Assembly (NCBI RefSeq): GCF_030815485.1
Contig: NZ_JAUSWV010000002.1
Coordinates: 8,370,001-8,434,000, forward strand
Reading direction: 5' to 3'
Length of the DNA stretch: 64,000 bases
Source of the DNA: Streptomyces rishiriensis
GTDB lineage: Bacteria > Actinomycetota > Actinomycetes > Streptomycetales > Streptomycetaceae
A model generated the notes under the pieces. The model searched no databases. It had not been told where the DNA came from and saw nothing but the letters and a program-made list of their open reading frames with translations. Each line of letters opens with the position of its first letter. Positions within the stretch are counted from its first letter, which is position 1. A program made the translations under genes and the position numbers. Of the stretch, positions 34,861-43,336 are shown piece by piece.

Positions 34861-35093
34861 AGCTCGCCGCGCCGAACGGGCACCTGACCTCGGCGACGCG
34901 GGAACGGCTCGGTGGCATCGCGCTTCCCCGGTTGGGCCTTGTCTCTCCCGCGCGCAGCCTCGGCTTCGGATGAGAGTGAACCGACACGACGCGAAGACGT
35001 CGTCGATGCCCTGGACGTCGGACCGGCGCAGGCTCGGACGACGGCCGCGCTGTCAGTCTGCTGAAGTATCCTGCCCGCCACCGCACACCGACC

Positions 35094-36617
35094 GTGAGGA
35101 CCAAGAGATTGACCGGCCTGTCTGCCTTCCCGCTGCCCTTCCGTGCTTCCCGTTCCATATCGTTCGCAACACCCAGAACACTGCGGGAACTTCAGATGAT
35201 GCAGTGCAGCTCACACATTCGGGCGAAGCCGGGATGGTTCGACAAGATGAGAGATGCCGACATCGTCGCCAGGTGGACGCAGGAAGCGGTCGCCCAGGGC
35301 CTCACCGAAGCACAGGTTCGTTACGTGCTCGCCGAACTCCTCCATTACGCCGAACTGCGGGACGGACGAACCGGCATCGAGGTGTCCGCGGTCGACGGGG
35401 TGTGGCAGTCGGACCTCCTGGTCGACGACAAGCTCAGATCCCGGCTGCGAGAGGCGGTCCGGGTATTGGAACAGGTCCCCGAAGCCGAGAAGGACTGGCA
35501 TCCCGGATCCGGTGGCCAGGTACTGGATCTGGTCCATCCCTCACTGTTCTGCCTGGTGAGAGGGGTGAGCGTTGCGCCCGAGGAGGCTTGGCAGAACCCG
35601 ACGGACCGTTACTCGAGGTATGAATTCTCGGAGAAATTCCAGTGGCTGCCCACGGACGTCGACGTCAGTGACGACGGCGATGTCACCTTCCGTTCGTACG
35701 TCAACAACGTCCACCCCGAAGCTCATCGCGAACTGGCCTCCGTCCTGCCGGACCTGTTCGCGTGCGTGCGCCCGCTGCTGGAGAACGTGCTCACCGATCT
35801 GCGTCATCCGCGGCCTCTGCGGATCGAGGCCGATCCATTCGGGTGGTACGACTCGGAGCCGGAGTATCCGGAAAAGTCCTCCTACAGTGACGACGGGGCC
35901 CACGCGGAAGCGCTCCGTGCATGGGAAGAGGCCCAGGACGACTGGTGGGAGAACCGGAGTCCGGTCGTCCCGGACGCCCCGGCCTTCACCCCGCCGGAGT
36001 CGCCCGGTGAATCCGCCCGAGTCGATCTGCGCGGCCGCCGTCTCCAGGTCATCGTCAAGCTCGCCACTATTCATCTCACACCGGACAAGCCTGAGTACCC
36101 CGGCGGTTCCTGGCATGTCGAGGGGATGATGAACGAGCGGATCGTTTCGACCTGCATTTACTACTGGGACAGCGAGAACATCACCGAAAGCCGGCTGAGC
36201 TTCCGGGCGGCACTCGACGACCCGAACTACGAACAGAACGACGACAACGGTCTGCGTGAGGTCTACGGCCTGGAAGACGAAGACGCGCTGAACCAGATGC
36301 TGGGATCGGCATCGACCCCAGCGGGCCGCTGCCTGGCGTTCCCGAACATCCTGCAACACCGCGTCGGTTCATTCCGCCTCACGGACCCGGCTCGCCCGGG
36401 GCATCGCAAGATTCTCGCGTTCTTCCTGGTAGATCCGTCGGAAAAGATCGTCTCGACATCCGATGTGCCACCGCAACAACCATGGTCCGACACCTCGACC
36501 ATGACGCTTGAACAGGCCAAGGAACACCGCGACCAACTCATGCAGGAACGCAAATTCTTCGTCGACGAGCACAACGATCAGCTCTACGAACGAGAATTCT
36601 CCCTCTGCGAGCACTGA
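35094..36617 (+). CDS. DUF4246 family protein (putative Fe/2OG-type oxygenase)
   Basis: A ~507-residue protein that I recognise as DUF4246, a family mostly known from fungi and scattered in Streptomyces. Conserved blocks are TLRELQMMQC…KPGWFDKM near the N terminus, DLVHPSLFCLVRG, FQWLPTDVDV, and the double-stranded helix part: HVEGMMNERIVSTCIYYWD, then NILQHRVGSFRLTD…PGHRKILAFFLVDP. The His/Glu…His arrangement and the Arg after it look like a non-haem Fe(II)/2-oxoglutarate oxygenase site, but no activity is established. GTG 35094 keeps the RELQMMQ block in frame and has no clear Shine-Dalgarno, so a leaderless message is possible. G+C is slightly lower than neighbours, consistent with acquisition. 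Confidence 0.8.
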   Translation: MRTKRLTGLSAFPLPFRASRSISFATPRTLRELQMMQCSSHIRAKPGWFDKMRDADIVARWTQEAVAQGLTEAQVRYVLAELLHYAELRDGRTGIEVSAVDGVWQSDLLVDDKLRSRLREAVRVLEQVPEAEKDWHPGSGGQVLDLVHPSLFCLVRGVSVAPEEAWQNPTDRYSRYEFSEKFQWLPTDVDVSDDGDVTFRSYVNNVHPEAHRELASVLPDLFACVRPLLENVLTDLRHPRPLRIEADPFGWYDSEPEYPEKSSYSDDGAHAEALRAWEEAQDDWWENRSPVVPDAPAFTPPESPGESARVDLRGRRLQVIVKLATIHLTPDKPEYPGGSWHVEGMMNERIVSTCIYYWDSENITESRLSFRAALDDPNYEQNDDNGLREVYGLEDEDALNQMLGSASTPAGRCLAFPNILQHRVGSFRLTDPARPGHRKILAFFLVDPSEKIVSTSDVPPQQPWSDTSTMTLEQAKEHRDQLMQERKFFVDEHNDQLYEREFSLCEH

Positions 36618-36840
36618 ACTCCTTCTGTTCCCCACACGCGCAGGTCAGACGGGTGTGGACGCTGGGCCGTCCGGCGGTGCGGGGCTGCGCGCCTCGGCGA
36701 CCGGCCGGTGTCCGTGCCGTACGGTCCGGTGCTGCGCTCACGCCGGCGGTGGCCTGTCGAAGCGGGTCCCCTGAGGCGTGCATAGAGCCGCGAGGATGGG
36801 CAACGCGACTGTGGATCCACGCCGCACTGCCGGCCGGTCC

Positions 36841-36868
36841 AGGCAACGGGCGGTCACGCCCGTTGCCT
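36841..36868. promoter_or_regulatory. 12-bp perfect inverted repeat upstream of SDR gene
   Basis: AGGCAACGGGCG (36841-36852) and CGCCCGTTGCCT (36857-36868) around a 4-nt loop, ending about 30 bp before the SDR start. It could be a terminator for the DUF4246 gene 223 bp upstream, an operator, or a 5'-UTR hairpin. The rest of 36618-36897 holds no gene. Confidence 0.65.
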
Positions 36869-36897
36869 CGCGTACAAGACAGAAGAGGTAGGTGTTC

Positions 36898-37770
36898 GTG
36901 ACCGAGGACCCCACGCAGAAGCATCCACGTCCCGAGTTCCCGGGGCAGGACCAGCAGCACCCGGGCTGGACGGGCCCGATGGACCCGCCTCCCGACCACG
37001 GTGAGACCTCGTACGAAGGCACCGGAATTCTCCGCGACCGCAAAGCGGTGGTGACAGGGGGCGACTCCGGCATCGGACGGGCCGTCGCGCTCGCATACGC
37101 CCGTGAGGGCGCCGACGTACTGTTCACCCACCTGCCCGAGGAGGAGAAGGACGCCCGGGAGACCGCCGCCCTGGTCGAGGAAGCGGGACGTACAGCCATC
37201 GCGGTGCCCTGCGACATCCGCGAGGAGGAGCAGTGCCGCCGGCTCGTGGAGCGAGCGGTCGCCGAGTTCGGCCGTATCGACATCCTCGTCAACAACGCCG
37301 CTTACCAGATGTCGCAGCCTGACGGCATTCAGGCCATCTCGACCGAGCAGTTCGACCGTGTCGTGCGGACGAACCTGTACGGCATGTTCTGGTTGAGCAA
37401 GATGTCGCTGCCGCACATGCCGTCGGGCGGCTGCATCATCAACTCCACCTCCGTGCAGGCGTACAAACCCAGCCCGCATCTGCTGGACTACGCGATGACC
37501 AAGGGAGCCATCGTCACGTTCACCCAGGGACTCGCGCAGATGACGATCGGCGACGGTATCCGGGTCAACGCCGTGGCCCCCGGCCCGGTGTGGACTCCGC
37601 TGATCCCGGCGACGATGCCGGACACCACCGAGTTCGGCAAGCAGGCCCCCATCGGCCGACCGGCTCAGCCGGCCGAGATGGCCCCCGCCTATGTCTTCCT
37701 GGCGTCACCGCAGGCGAGCTACATCACGGCAGAGATCCTGAACGCCACCGGCGGGACGCCACTGCCCTGA
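36898..37770 (+). CDS. SDR oxidoreductase, general-stress (YhdF/YghA) type
   Basis: A 290-residue classical short-chain dehydrogenase with the ~45-residue N-terminal extension (HPRPEFPGQDQQHPGWTG…DHGETSYEG) typical of the general-stress SDR group (GSP39/YhdF/YghA). The nucleotide motif is TGGDSGIGR, followed by NNAAYQ, the catalytic Ser in INSTSVQAY and Tyr-Lys in YAMTK, and PGPVWTPLIPA. I prefer GTG 36898 (MTEDPTQKH) to GTG 36892 because GAGG at 36885 is then nine bases away. Cytoplasmic NADP-dependent reductase with unknown carbonyl substrate. Confidence 0.88.
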   Translation: MTEDPTQKHPRPEFPGQDQQHPGWTGPMDPPPDHGETSYEGTGILRDRKAVVTGGDSGIGRAVALAYAREGADVLFTHLPEEEKDARETAALVEEAGRTAIAVPCDIREEEQCRRLVERAVAEFGRIDILVNNAAYQMSQPDGIQAISTEQFDRVVRTNLYGMFWLSKMSLPHMPSGGCIINSTSVQAYKPSPHLLDYAMTKGAIVTFTQGLAQMTIGDGIRVNAVAPGPVWTPLIPATMPDTTEFGKQAPIGRPAQPAEMAPAYVFLASPQASYITAEILNATGGTPLP

Positions 37771-38109
37771 CCAGCGGTGAAAGGCCGACACCGGCACCTG
37801 AGTGCGTCGAGGTGCCGCGGCCATTCGATGTCTGTCGAGTCGGCGGTAGGCCGTGAGGGCCGCTGCCGGGCTTACGGAGGCGAGACAGCGGTCGGCCTGG
37901 CGCTGGTAACGCCGGTTCCGCGGCGTCGCGCCGACCGGTGATGCACGCCTTCGTGGTCGGCGGACTGCTGCGCGCACTGCGCCGGCGGAAGACGGCAGCC
38001 GCCGACCACACCGGCACCACCCTGGGCGGAGAACTCGCGACGTCGCGGGCTGTTCGGACCTGACCCCAGGACGCGGATCGCGCCGGGTGTTCCAGAACGT
38101 GGACGCCTA
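37771..38109. other. Intergenic stretch, no gene recognised
   Basis: About 340 bp between the SDR gene and the promoter of the sulfonate operon. No motif seen on either strand. Confidence 0.45.
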
Positions 38110-38138
38110 TTGGTGGAGGCCGCAGGCTGCTGTAAAAA
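38110..38138 (+). promoter_or_regulatory. Probable promoter of sulfonate operon
   Basis: TTGGTG (38110-38115) and TAAAAA (38133-38138) are separated by exactly 17 bp, a reasonable housekeeping-sigma promoter. Transcription would start about 38145-38147, at the ATG of the leader peptide, implying a leaderless mRNA. Confidence 0.5.
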
Positions 38139-38145
38139 GATGCCC

Positions 38146-38217
38146 ATGATTCACGAGCCCTTGGTGCGACGCCTGGTCATCGACCTGTGCCGACGCCCGG
38201 CTGCGTGTTGTCGTTGA
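38146..38217 (+). CDS. Cys-containing leader peptide of sulfonate operon
   Basis: A 23-codon reading frame starting MIHEPLVRRLVIDLCRRP and ending AACCR-stop. The 'RRxxxDLCR' core with a terminal Cys cluster is the form of the short leader peptides that precede sulphur-assimilation operons in actinobacteria, where ribosome stalling at Cys codons reports cysteine supply. Three Cys codons (TGC, TGT, TGT) are present. No Shine-Dalgarno; the predicted promoter puts transcription start at the ATG. An in-frame ATG at 38140 would add two residues. It ends 192 bp before the permease gene, leaving room for an attenuator. Confidence 0.7.
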   Translation: MIHEPLVRRLVIDLCRRPAACCR

Positions 38218-38409
38218 GCACGCGTCCCTGACGCTCCCTCCCTCCGGTCGGCGGGCTCTCCCCCTCCGTGAGGCTCTGCACCCTCCCCACGTGGCGCGGG
38301 TGTGTTCTCCCCGCCCCAGTTCCGCACCGAATCGCGCTCGTGCGAGGCCGTCCGAACGTGGTGGCTGACGTCAACCGCTCATGTTCCGGCGCCCGTTGGA
38401 GGCCGCCCC

Positions 38410-39282
38410 ATGTCCACGACCCCACGTCTCTCACCGACTGATCCCGTCTCCCTCCCCGTACCCGGCAAGGCGCCGGCTTCGCGTCGTCCCCGCGTCGCGG
38501 CACGCGTGCGTCATGTCGCTCTGCCGCTCGGCTCACTCCTGCTGTTTCTGCTCCTGTGGCAGCTGCTGGCGGCGAGCGGAACCTGGAGCGAGACCCTGGT
38601 GCCGCCGCCGTCCAAGGTGTGGGACGCGTTCATCGACGTGTCCACGACGCACGACGGCACCCGCGGCTACAACGGCACCACCCTCATCGAACATCTGGGC
38701 ATCAGCCTGCGGCGCATCGCGCTCGGGGCCGGTATGGGCATCGCCGCCGGAGTCGTCTTCGGGCTGCTGATGGGCACCGTCGGCTGGGTACGGTCGTTGT
38801 TCGAGCCCTGGATCACCTTCCTGCGGACGCTGCCGCCGCTGGCGTACTTCTCGCTCCTCATCATCTGGCTGGGCATCAACGAGGAGCCCAAGGTCACGCT
38901 GCTCGCCGTGGCGGCCTTTCCGCCGGTGGCGGTGTCCACCACCACGGCCGTGGCCGCCGTACCGAAGAGTCTGATCGAGGCGGCCCGCGCGCTCGGCGCA
39001 TCGCGCTGGGACGTCGTCAGGGACGTCGTCGCCCCGTCCGCTCTGCCGGAGACGCTCACCGGCATCCGCCTGGCCGTCGGCGTGGCCTACTCCTCCCTCG
39101 TCGCCGCCGAGTTGGTCAACGGGCTGCCCGGCATCGGAGGCATGGTCAAGGACGCCGCGAACTACAACAACACCCCGGTCGTGCTCGTCGGCATCATCGC
39201 CATCGGCGTCTCCGGCCTGATCATCGACGGTCTGCTGCTACGGCTGGAACGTGTCGCCGTTCCGTGGCGTGGACGCGCGTAA
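38410..39282 (+). CDS. ssuC: Sulfonate-type ABC transporter permease
   Basis: A 290-residue integral membrane permease with about six helices. The EAA loop is visible as AARALGASRWDVVRDVVAPSALP, the contact site for the ATPase, and the flanking helices (LRTLPPLAYFSLLIIWLGIN, GIRLAVGVAYSSLVAAEL) match the SsuC/TauC/NrtB group of sulfonate, taurine and nitrate transporters. ATG 38410 follows GGAGG. It is the first structural gene behind the leader peptide, in an operon with the binding protein, ATPase and a TauD dioxygenase; together they point to organosulfonate uptake. Confidence 0.9.
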   Translation: MSTTPRLSPTDPVSLPVPGKAPASRRPRVAARVRHVALPLGSLLLFLLLWQLLAASGTWSETLVPPPSKVWDAFIDVSTTHDGTRGYNGTTLIEHLGISLRRIALGAGMGIAAGVVFGLLMGTVGWVRSLFEPWITFLRTLPPLAYFSLLIIWLGINEEPKVTLLAVAAFPPVAVSTTTAVAAVPKSLIEAARALGASRWDVVRDVVAPSALPETLTGIRLAVGVAYSSLVAAELVNGLPGIGGMVKDAANYNNTPVVLVGIIAIGVSGLIIDGLLLRLERVAVPWRGRA

Positions 39283-39336
39283 CAGCCGCAACCTCGACGC
39301 ACACCTGTCCCCTTCCTGCACAGAAACGGCTTCGCC

Positions 39337-40389
39337 ATGTCTCGTTCGGCTCCTCAAGGCCCGTCCCGGCGCCTGCTGCTCGCCGGCGCCCTCGCCGCAG
39401 TCTCCGCGGCCGTCACCGGCTGCTCCTCGGACAGCGAGGCAGCGTCCGGCGGCTCCAAACGGCTTCGCATCGGCTACTTCGCCTTCCCCAGCGGCGACTT
39501 GATCGTGAAGCACAACAAGCTGCTGGAGAAGGCCCTGCCGGACCACAAGATCACGTGGATCAAGTTCGACTCCGGTGCCAGCGTCAACCAGGCCTTCATC
39601 GGCAAGTCCCTGGACATCGCGGCCCTGGGGTCGAGTCCCTTCGCCCGGGGAGTGTCCGGAGCCTCGCCGATCCCGTACAAGGTCGCGTGGATCCTCGACG
39701 TGGCCGGCGAGAACGAGGCGCTCTTGGCGCGCAAGGACACCGGCATCACCGACGTCGCCGGACTCAAGGGCAGGACGATCGCCACGCCGTTCGCCTCCAC
39801 CTCGCACTACAGCCTGCTGGCGGCGCTGGAGAAGGCGGGTCTGAAGTCCTCCGACGTCAAGCTCATCGATCTCCAGCCGCAACCGATCCTCGCCGCATGG
39901 GAGCGCGGGGACATCGACGCCGCCTACGTCTGGCTGCCCACCCTCGACGAACTGCGCAAGACCGGCACCCAGCTCACCAGCAGCAAGGAGATCGGCGCCG
40001 CCGGCAAGCCGACCCTGGATCTGGCCGTCGTGTCGGACGAACTGATCGCCAAGGACCCACAGGCGATCGACGCCTGGCGGAAGGTGCAGGCCGAGGCCCT
40101 TCGGCTGCTCAAGTCCGACCCCGAGGGATCGGTCGAGGCCGTCGCGGCCGAACTCGGCATCAAGGCCGCGGACGCCCAGGCGCAGCTCGCCCAAGGGGTG
40201 TTCCTCACCCCGGAAGAGGTCACCTCCGCCGACTGGCTCGGCACCGACGGCACCCCGGGCAAGTTGCTGACCTACGTCACCGACACCGCCGGATTCCTGG
40301 CCGACCAGAAGCAGATCGACGCCGCACCGTCCGAGGACGTCGTCCGCAAGGCGTTCTATCTCAAGGGGCTGCCCGATGTCCTCAAGTGA
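39337..40389 (+). CDS. ssuA: Sulfonate/taurine ABC substrate-binding lipoprotein
   Basis: A 350-residue lipoprotein. The signal peptide RRLLLAGALAAVSAAVTGC ends in a lipobox Cys, so the mature protein is anchored to the outer face of the membrane. The fold is the type II periplasmic binding protein of the SsuA/TauA/NMT1 group (LRIGYFAFPSGDLIV, SLDIAALGSSPFARG, GLKGRTIATPFASTSHYSLLAALEKAGL, WERGDIDAAYVWLPTL). The TauA-like STSHY loop lines the ligand pocket, suggesting taurine or a short sulfonate. Its 3' end overlaps the ATPase gene by 14 bp. Confidence 0.9.
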   Translation: MSRSAPQGPSRRLLLAGALAAVSAAVTGCSSDSEAASGGSKRLRIGYFAFPSGDLIVKHNKLLEKALPDHKITWIKFDSGASVNQAFIGKSLDIAALGSSPFARGVSGASPIPYKVAWILDVAGENEALLARKDTGITDVAGLKGRTIATPFASTSHYSLLAALEKAGLKSSDVKLIDLQPQPILAAWERGDIDAAYVWLPTLDELRKTGTQLTSSKEIGAAGKPTLDLAVVSDELIAKDPQAIDAWRKVQAEALRLLKSDPEGSVEAVAAELGIKAADAQAQLAQGVFLTPEEVTSADWLGTDGTPGKLLTYVTDTAGFLADQKQIDAAPSEDVVRKAFYLKGLPDVLK

Positions 40390-41197
40390 GGCCACCACGA
40401 CTGTCGACAGCACGGACGACACCCGGCACGCCGGGTCCGTCCGGCTCGACCACGTCACCCACCAGTACGGCCGGGGCGGCGAGACCGTCACCGCTGTGGG
40501 ACCCGTCGATCTGACCGTGCCCGCCGGTGAGTTCCTCGTCCTGGTGGGCGCCTCCGGCTGCGGGAAGAGCACCCTGTTGCGGCTGATCGCAGGATTCGAG
40601 CAACCCACCCATGGCTCGGTGCGGGTCTCCGGCACCTTGCCGCGGCCCGGCGAGGCGGCGGGTGTGGTCTTCCAGACGCCGCGGCTGTTCCCGTGGCGGA
40701 CCGTGCGGGGCAACATCGACCTGGCGCTGCGGTACGCGGGCATCGACCGCGCCCAATGGCCCGAACGCCGTGCGGAATTGCTGGCGCGGGTCGGACTCGA
40801 AGGCACAGAGAAGCGACGCGTCTGGGAGATCTCCGGCGGCCAGCAGCAACGCGTCGCCATCGCCCGGGCGCTGGCAGCCGAGCATCCGCTGTTCCTGCTC
40901 GACGAACCGTTCGCGGCGTTGGACGCGCTGACCCGGGAACGGCTCCAGGAGGACGTCCGGCGCGTGACCGCGCAGACCGGGCGGACCACCGTCTTCGTGA
41001 CGCACTCGGCGGACGAGGCGGTGTTCCTGGGCACGCGCATCGTCGTACTGACCAGGAGTCCCGGGACCGTCGCACTGGATCTGCCGATCAATCTGCCACG
41101 CGGCGACATCGATGCCGAAGAGGTGCGGGAGTCCCGCGAGTTCAACGAGCTGCGCGTGCAGGTCGCCCACGCCGTGAAGACGGCCGCCGCGGCTTGA
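40376..41197 (+). CDS. ssuB: Sulfonate-type ABC transporter ATPase
   Basis: A 273-residue ABC ATPase: Walker A GASGCGKSTLLRL, Q-loop VFQTPRLFPWRTV, signature ISGGQQQRVAIARAL, Walker B LFLLDEPFAALDAL and the switch His in FVTHSADEAVFL. The Q-loop 'LFPW' and the absence of a C-terminal regulatory domain are typical of SsuB/TauB. The ATG lies inside the end of the binding-protein gene, so translation is coupled. It energises uptake through the permease. Confidence 0.92.
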   Translation: MSSSEATTTVDSTDDTRHAGSVRLDHVTHQYGRGGETVTAVGPVDLTVPAGEFLVLVGASGCGKSTLLRLIAGFEQPTHGSVRVSGTLPRPGEAAGVVFQTPRLFPWRTVRGNIDLALRYAGIDRAQWPERRAELLARVGLEGTEKRRVWEISGGQQQRVAIARALAAEHPLFLLDEPFAALDALTRERLQEDVRRVTAQTGRTTVFVTHSADEAVFLGTRIVVLTRSPGTVALDLPINLPRGDIDAEEVRESREFNELRVQVAHAVKTAAAA

Positions 41198-41303
41198 CCG
41201 CCGCACGGGCGCGACCGGCCCCACACCCACACCCAACCTGCGCCCACACCGGTACACAGACCTGCATCACGGCCCAAGGCCCCCTCCTCAGGAAGGACAC
41301 CAG

Positions 41304-42173
41304 GTGAGCATCCTCAGCGTGCGGCCCGCGGTGGCACAGCTGCCGATCACCGAACTCGGCCCGCACTTCGGCGCGGAGATCCGTGGCCTCGACCTCGGCC
41401 GCCTCGACGACGACCAGGTCCTCGCGCTCCGCGAAGCACTCGTGCACTACAAGGTGCTCTTCGTCCGCGGCCAGGACGGCCTCGACGACGCCGCGCAGAT
41501 CGAGTTCGGCAGACGTCTGGGCGAGGTCACCGTCGGGCACCCGATTCACGACTCCGGCGACGTGGCTCCCGAGGTGTACTCCCTGGACAGTCAGGACAAC
41601 GGATTCGCCGACGTGTGGCACACGGACGTGACATTCGTACGACGGCCGCCGGCGATCTCCGTCCTGCGGGCCGTGGTGCTGCCTCCCACCGGCGGCGACA
41701 CGAACTGGGCCGACAGTCAGCTCGCCTACGAGTCGCTTTCGCCGGGCCTGCGGACGTATCTCGACACGCTCACCGCCGTCCACGACGGCAGTCGCGAGTT
41801 CGGCTACTACCTGGCGCAGCGCAGGAAGGGCCGCGGCAATCTGTGGGAGGGCGAGGTGTTCGCCGACCTGACCCCTGTGGAGCATCCGGTGGTGCGGGTG
41901 CACCCGGAGAGCGGCCGCAAGGGCCTCTTTGTGAACCCGGGCTTCACCTCCCACATCGTCGGCGTCTCCGAGCACGAGAGCCGGGGCATCCTCGACATCC
42001 TCTACGCCCACCTCACCAAGCCCGAACACGTCGTCCGTCATCGCTGGCAGCCGGGGGACGTCGCCCTGTGGGACAACCGCAGCACGGCCCACTACGCCAA
42101 CCGCGACTACGCGGACCAGCACCGCGTCATGCACCGCATCACCCTCCGCGGCGACACTCCCGTCGGCCCGTAG
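41304..42173 (+). CDS. tauD: TauD/TfdA-family Fe(II)/2-oxoglutarate dioxygenase
   Basis: A 289-residue non-haem iron dioxygenase. The facial triad is intact: His106 and Asp108 in WHTDVTF and the distal His in WDNRSTAHYANRDY, followed by the 2-oxoglutarate-binding Arg in HRVMHRITL. Family members hydroxylate taurine or alkyl sulfates and sulfonates, releasing sulfite or sulfate. GTG 41304 follows AAGGA; it is 106 bp after the ATPase and probably in the same transcript, so it completes a taurine/sulfonate sulphur-scavenging operon. Exact substrate unknown. Confidence 0.9.
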   Translation: MSILSVRPAVAQLPITELGPHFGAEIRGLDLGRLDDDQVLALREALVHYKVLFVRGQDGLDDAAQIEFGRRLGEVTVGHPIHDSGDVAPEVYSLDSQDNGFADVWHTDVTFVRRPPAISVLRAVVLPPTGGDTNWADSQLAYESLSPGLRTYLDTLTAVHDGSREFGYYLAQRRKGRGNLWEGEVFADLTPVEHPVVRVHPESGRKGLFVNPGFTSHIVGVSEHESRGILDILYAHLTKPEHVVRHRWQPGDVALWDNRSTAHYANRDYADQHRVMHRITLRGDTPVGP

Positions 42174-42355
42174 CCCCAGGGGCACGGGACCTTGGGAATC
42201 GGGGGCTGCTCGGGCCGGTTCAGGTCCCTCGCGGTCGTATCCGTACGCACCGTGCTGAGGGGCTTCCGATGCGCTTCGCACCGGGCTGCCTCACCTCCTG
42301 CCGGTGGCTCGACGGAATTCATGCGCTTGCAACGATCCAACCCGCAACCGACTGG

Positions 42356-42361
42356 TAGACA
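42356..42361 (+). promoter_or_regulatory. Probable -10 element for second leader peptide
   Basis: TAGACA ends 7 bp before the GTG at 42369, compatible with a leaderless transcript. A matching -35 at normal spacing was not found. Confidence 0.35.
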
Positions 42362-42368
42362 TGGTCGT

Positions 42369-42446
42369 GTGAGAACTCCGGTGCTGTACCGCAGGTTGTA
42401 TGTGGATCTGGCACGCGTCGACACGTCCACCTGTCGGCGCTCCTGA
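42369..42446 (+). CDS. Second sulphur-type leader peptide
   Basis: A 25-codon frame beginning MRTPVLYRRLYVDLARV and ending in STCRRS-stop. It shows the same 'RR-x-(H/Y)VDLARV…C' layout as known actinobacterial leader peptides of sulphur-metabolism operons. No Shine-Dalgarno is visible and a TAGACA -10 sits just before the GTG, so it is probably leaderless. It precedes the second TauD-family gene by 75 bp, implying that this gene and the next form a separately regulated, sulphur-responsive transcript. Confidence 0.6.
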   Translation: MRTPVLYRRLYVDLARVDTSTCRRS

Positions 42447-42520
42447 CGTCGTCCTCACCCGTCCGGTGTGAGGCGACCCCCGCGCGTCATTCCTGTAGGG
42501 CAACACGGAGAGGGGAAGCC

Positions 42521-43336
42521 ATGACCACCACTGTCGCGAGCTACGAGATACGGCGGGCCGGTCCGCGGTTCGGTGCGGAGGTGACCGGTATCGATCTGAC
42601 GGCCGGTGTCGACGACCGGACCGCCGAGGACCTGCGCCACGCGTTCCGGGAGCACAAGGTGCTGGTGTTCCGCGGTCAGCACCTGACACCCGATCAACAC
42701 GTCGAGGCCATCCGCATCTTCGCGGAGCCCTTCGACCACCCGACCGCGGTGAAGGACCCCGCCCATCCGCTGGTCTACCCGTACAACGTCCAGCAGACCG
42801 GCAAGGCCAGCACCTGGCACATCGGCGGGCTGTGGCGGCAGCCGGTCTTCGCCATCGAGTCCCTCACCTACGAGGTCGTCCCCGAGCTGGGCGGCCATAC
42901 CCTGTGGGCCGATCTCCAGGCGGCCTACGACGACCTGTCCGAGCCGTTCAAGAAGCTGCTCGCGTCGGTCAACGCGGTCTACGACGCCAACGCGCAGAAC
43001 TACGCCCAGGGCAGCAAACGTGTCGAGGTCGAGGAGACCGTAGAGCACCCGGTCGTGCTGGAACATCCCGAGACAGGCAGGAAGGGGTTGTTCATCAGCA
43101 CCGCGGCGCGTGGTCTCACGGGTGTCACGGCGGCGGAGGGGAAGGTACTGCTCGAACACCTTCTCAGGCACGCCTCCTCGCCCGACTACACGATCCGCTT
43201 CGGCTGGAACGCCGGCGACTTCGTGCTCTGGGACAACCGGGCAACCTGGCACTACGCCGTGGACGACTACGGCGACGGCGCCCGAGTCTACCGCAAGGTC
43301 ATCGGGGTGGAGCCGGTGCGGCAGCCCGCTGTGTGA
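42521..43336 (+). CDS. TauD-family enzyme with HxG in place of HxD
   Basis: A 271-residue TauD/TfdA-fold protein. The double-stranded helix core and the distal ligand are clear (WDNRATWHYAVDDYGDGARVYRKV, His244, Arg255/Arg258), but the first iron-binding motif, normally WHxD, reads TWHIGGLW: His100-Ile-Gly102. The codons are tgg cac atc ggc ggg, so this is not a misread frame. In this superfamily loss of the carboxylate ligand is the hallmark of Fe/2OG halogenases (HxA or HxG), though inactive or divergent enzymes also exist. It follows its own sulphur-type leader peptide, so a role in sulphonate or sulphate-ester metabolism is also possible. ATG 42521 follows GGAGAGGGG. Confidence 0.85.
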   Translation: MTTTVASYEIRRAGPRFGAEVTGIDLTAGVDDRTAEDLRHAFREHKVLVFRGQHLTPDQHVEAIRIFAEPFDHPTAVKDPAHPLVYPYNVQQTGKASTWHIGGLWRQPVFAIESLTYEVVPELGGHTLWADLQAAYDDLSEPFKKLLASVNAVYDANAQNYAQGSKRVEVEETVEHPVVLEHPETGRKGLFISTAARGLTGVTAAEGKVLLEHLLRHASSPDYTIRFGWNAGDFVLWDNRATWHYAVDDYGDGARVYRKVIGVEPVRQPAV

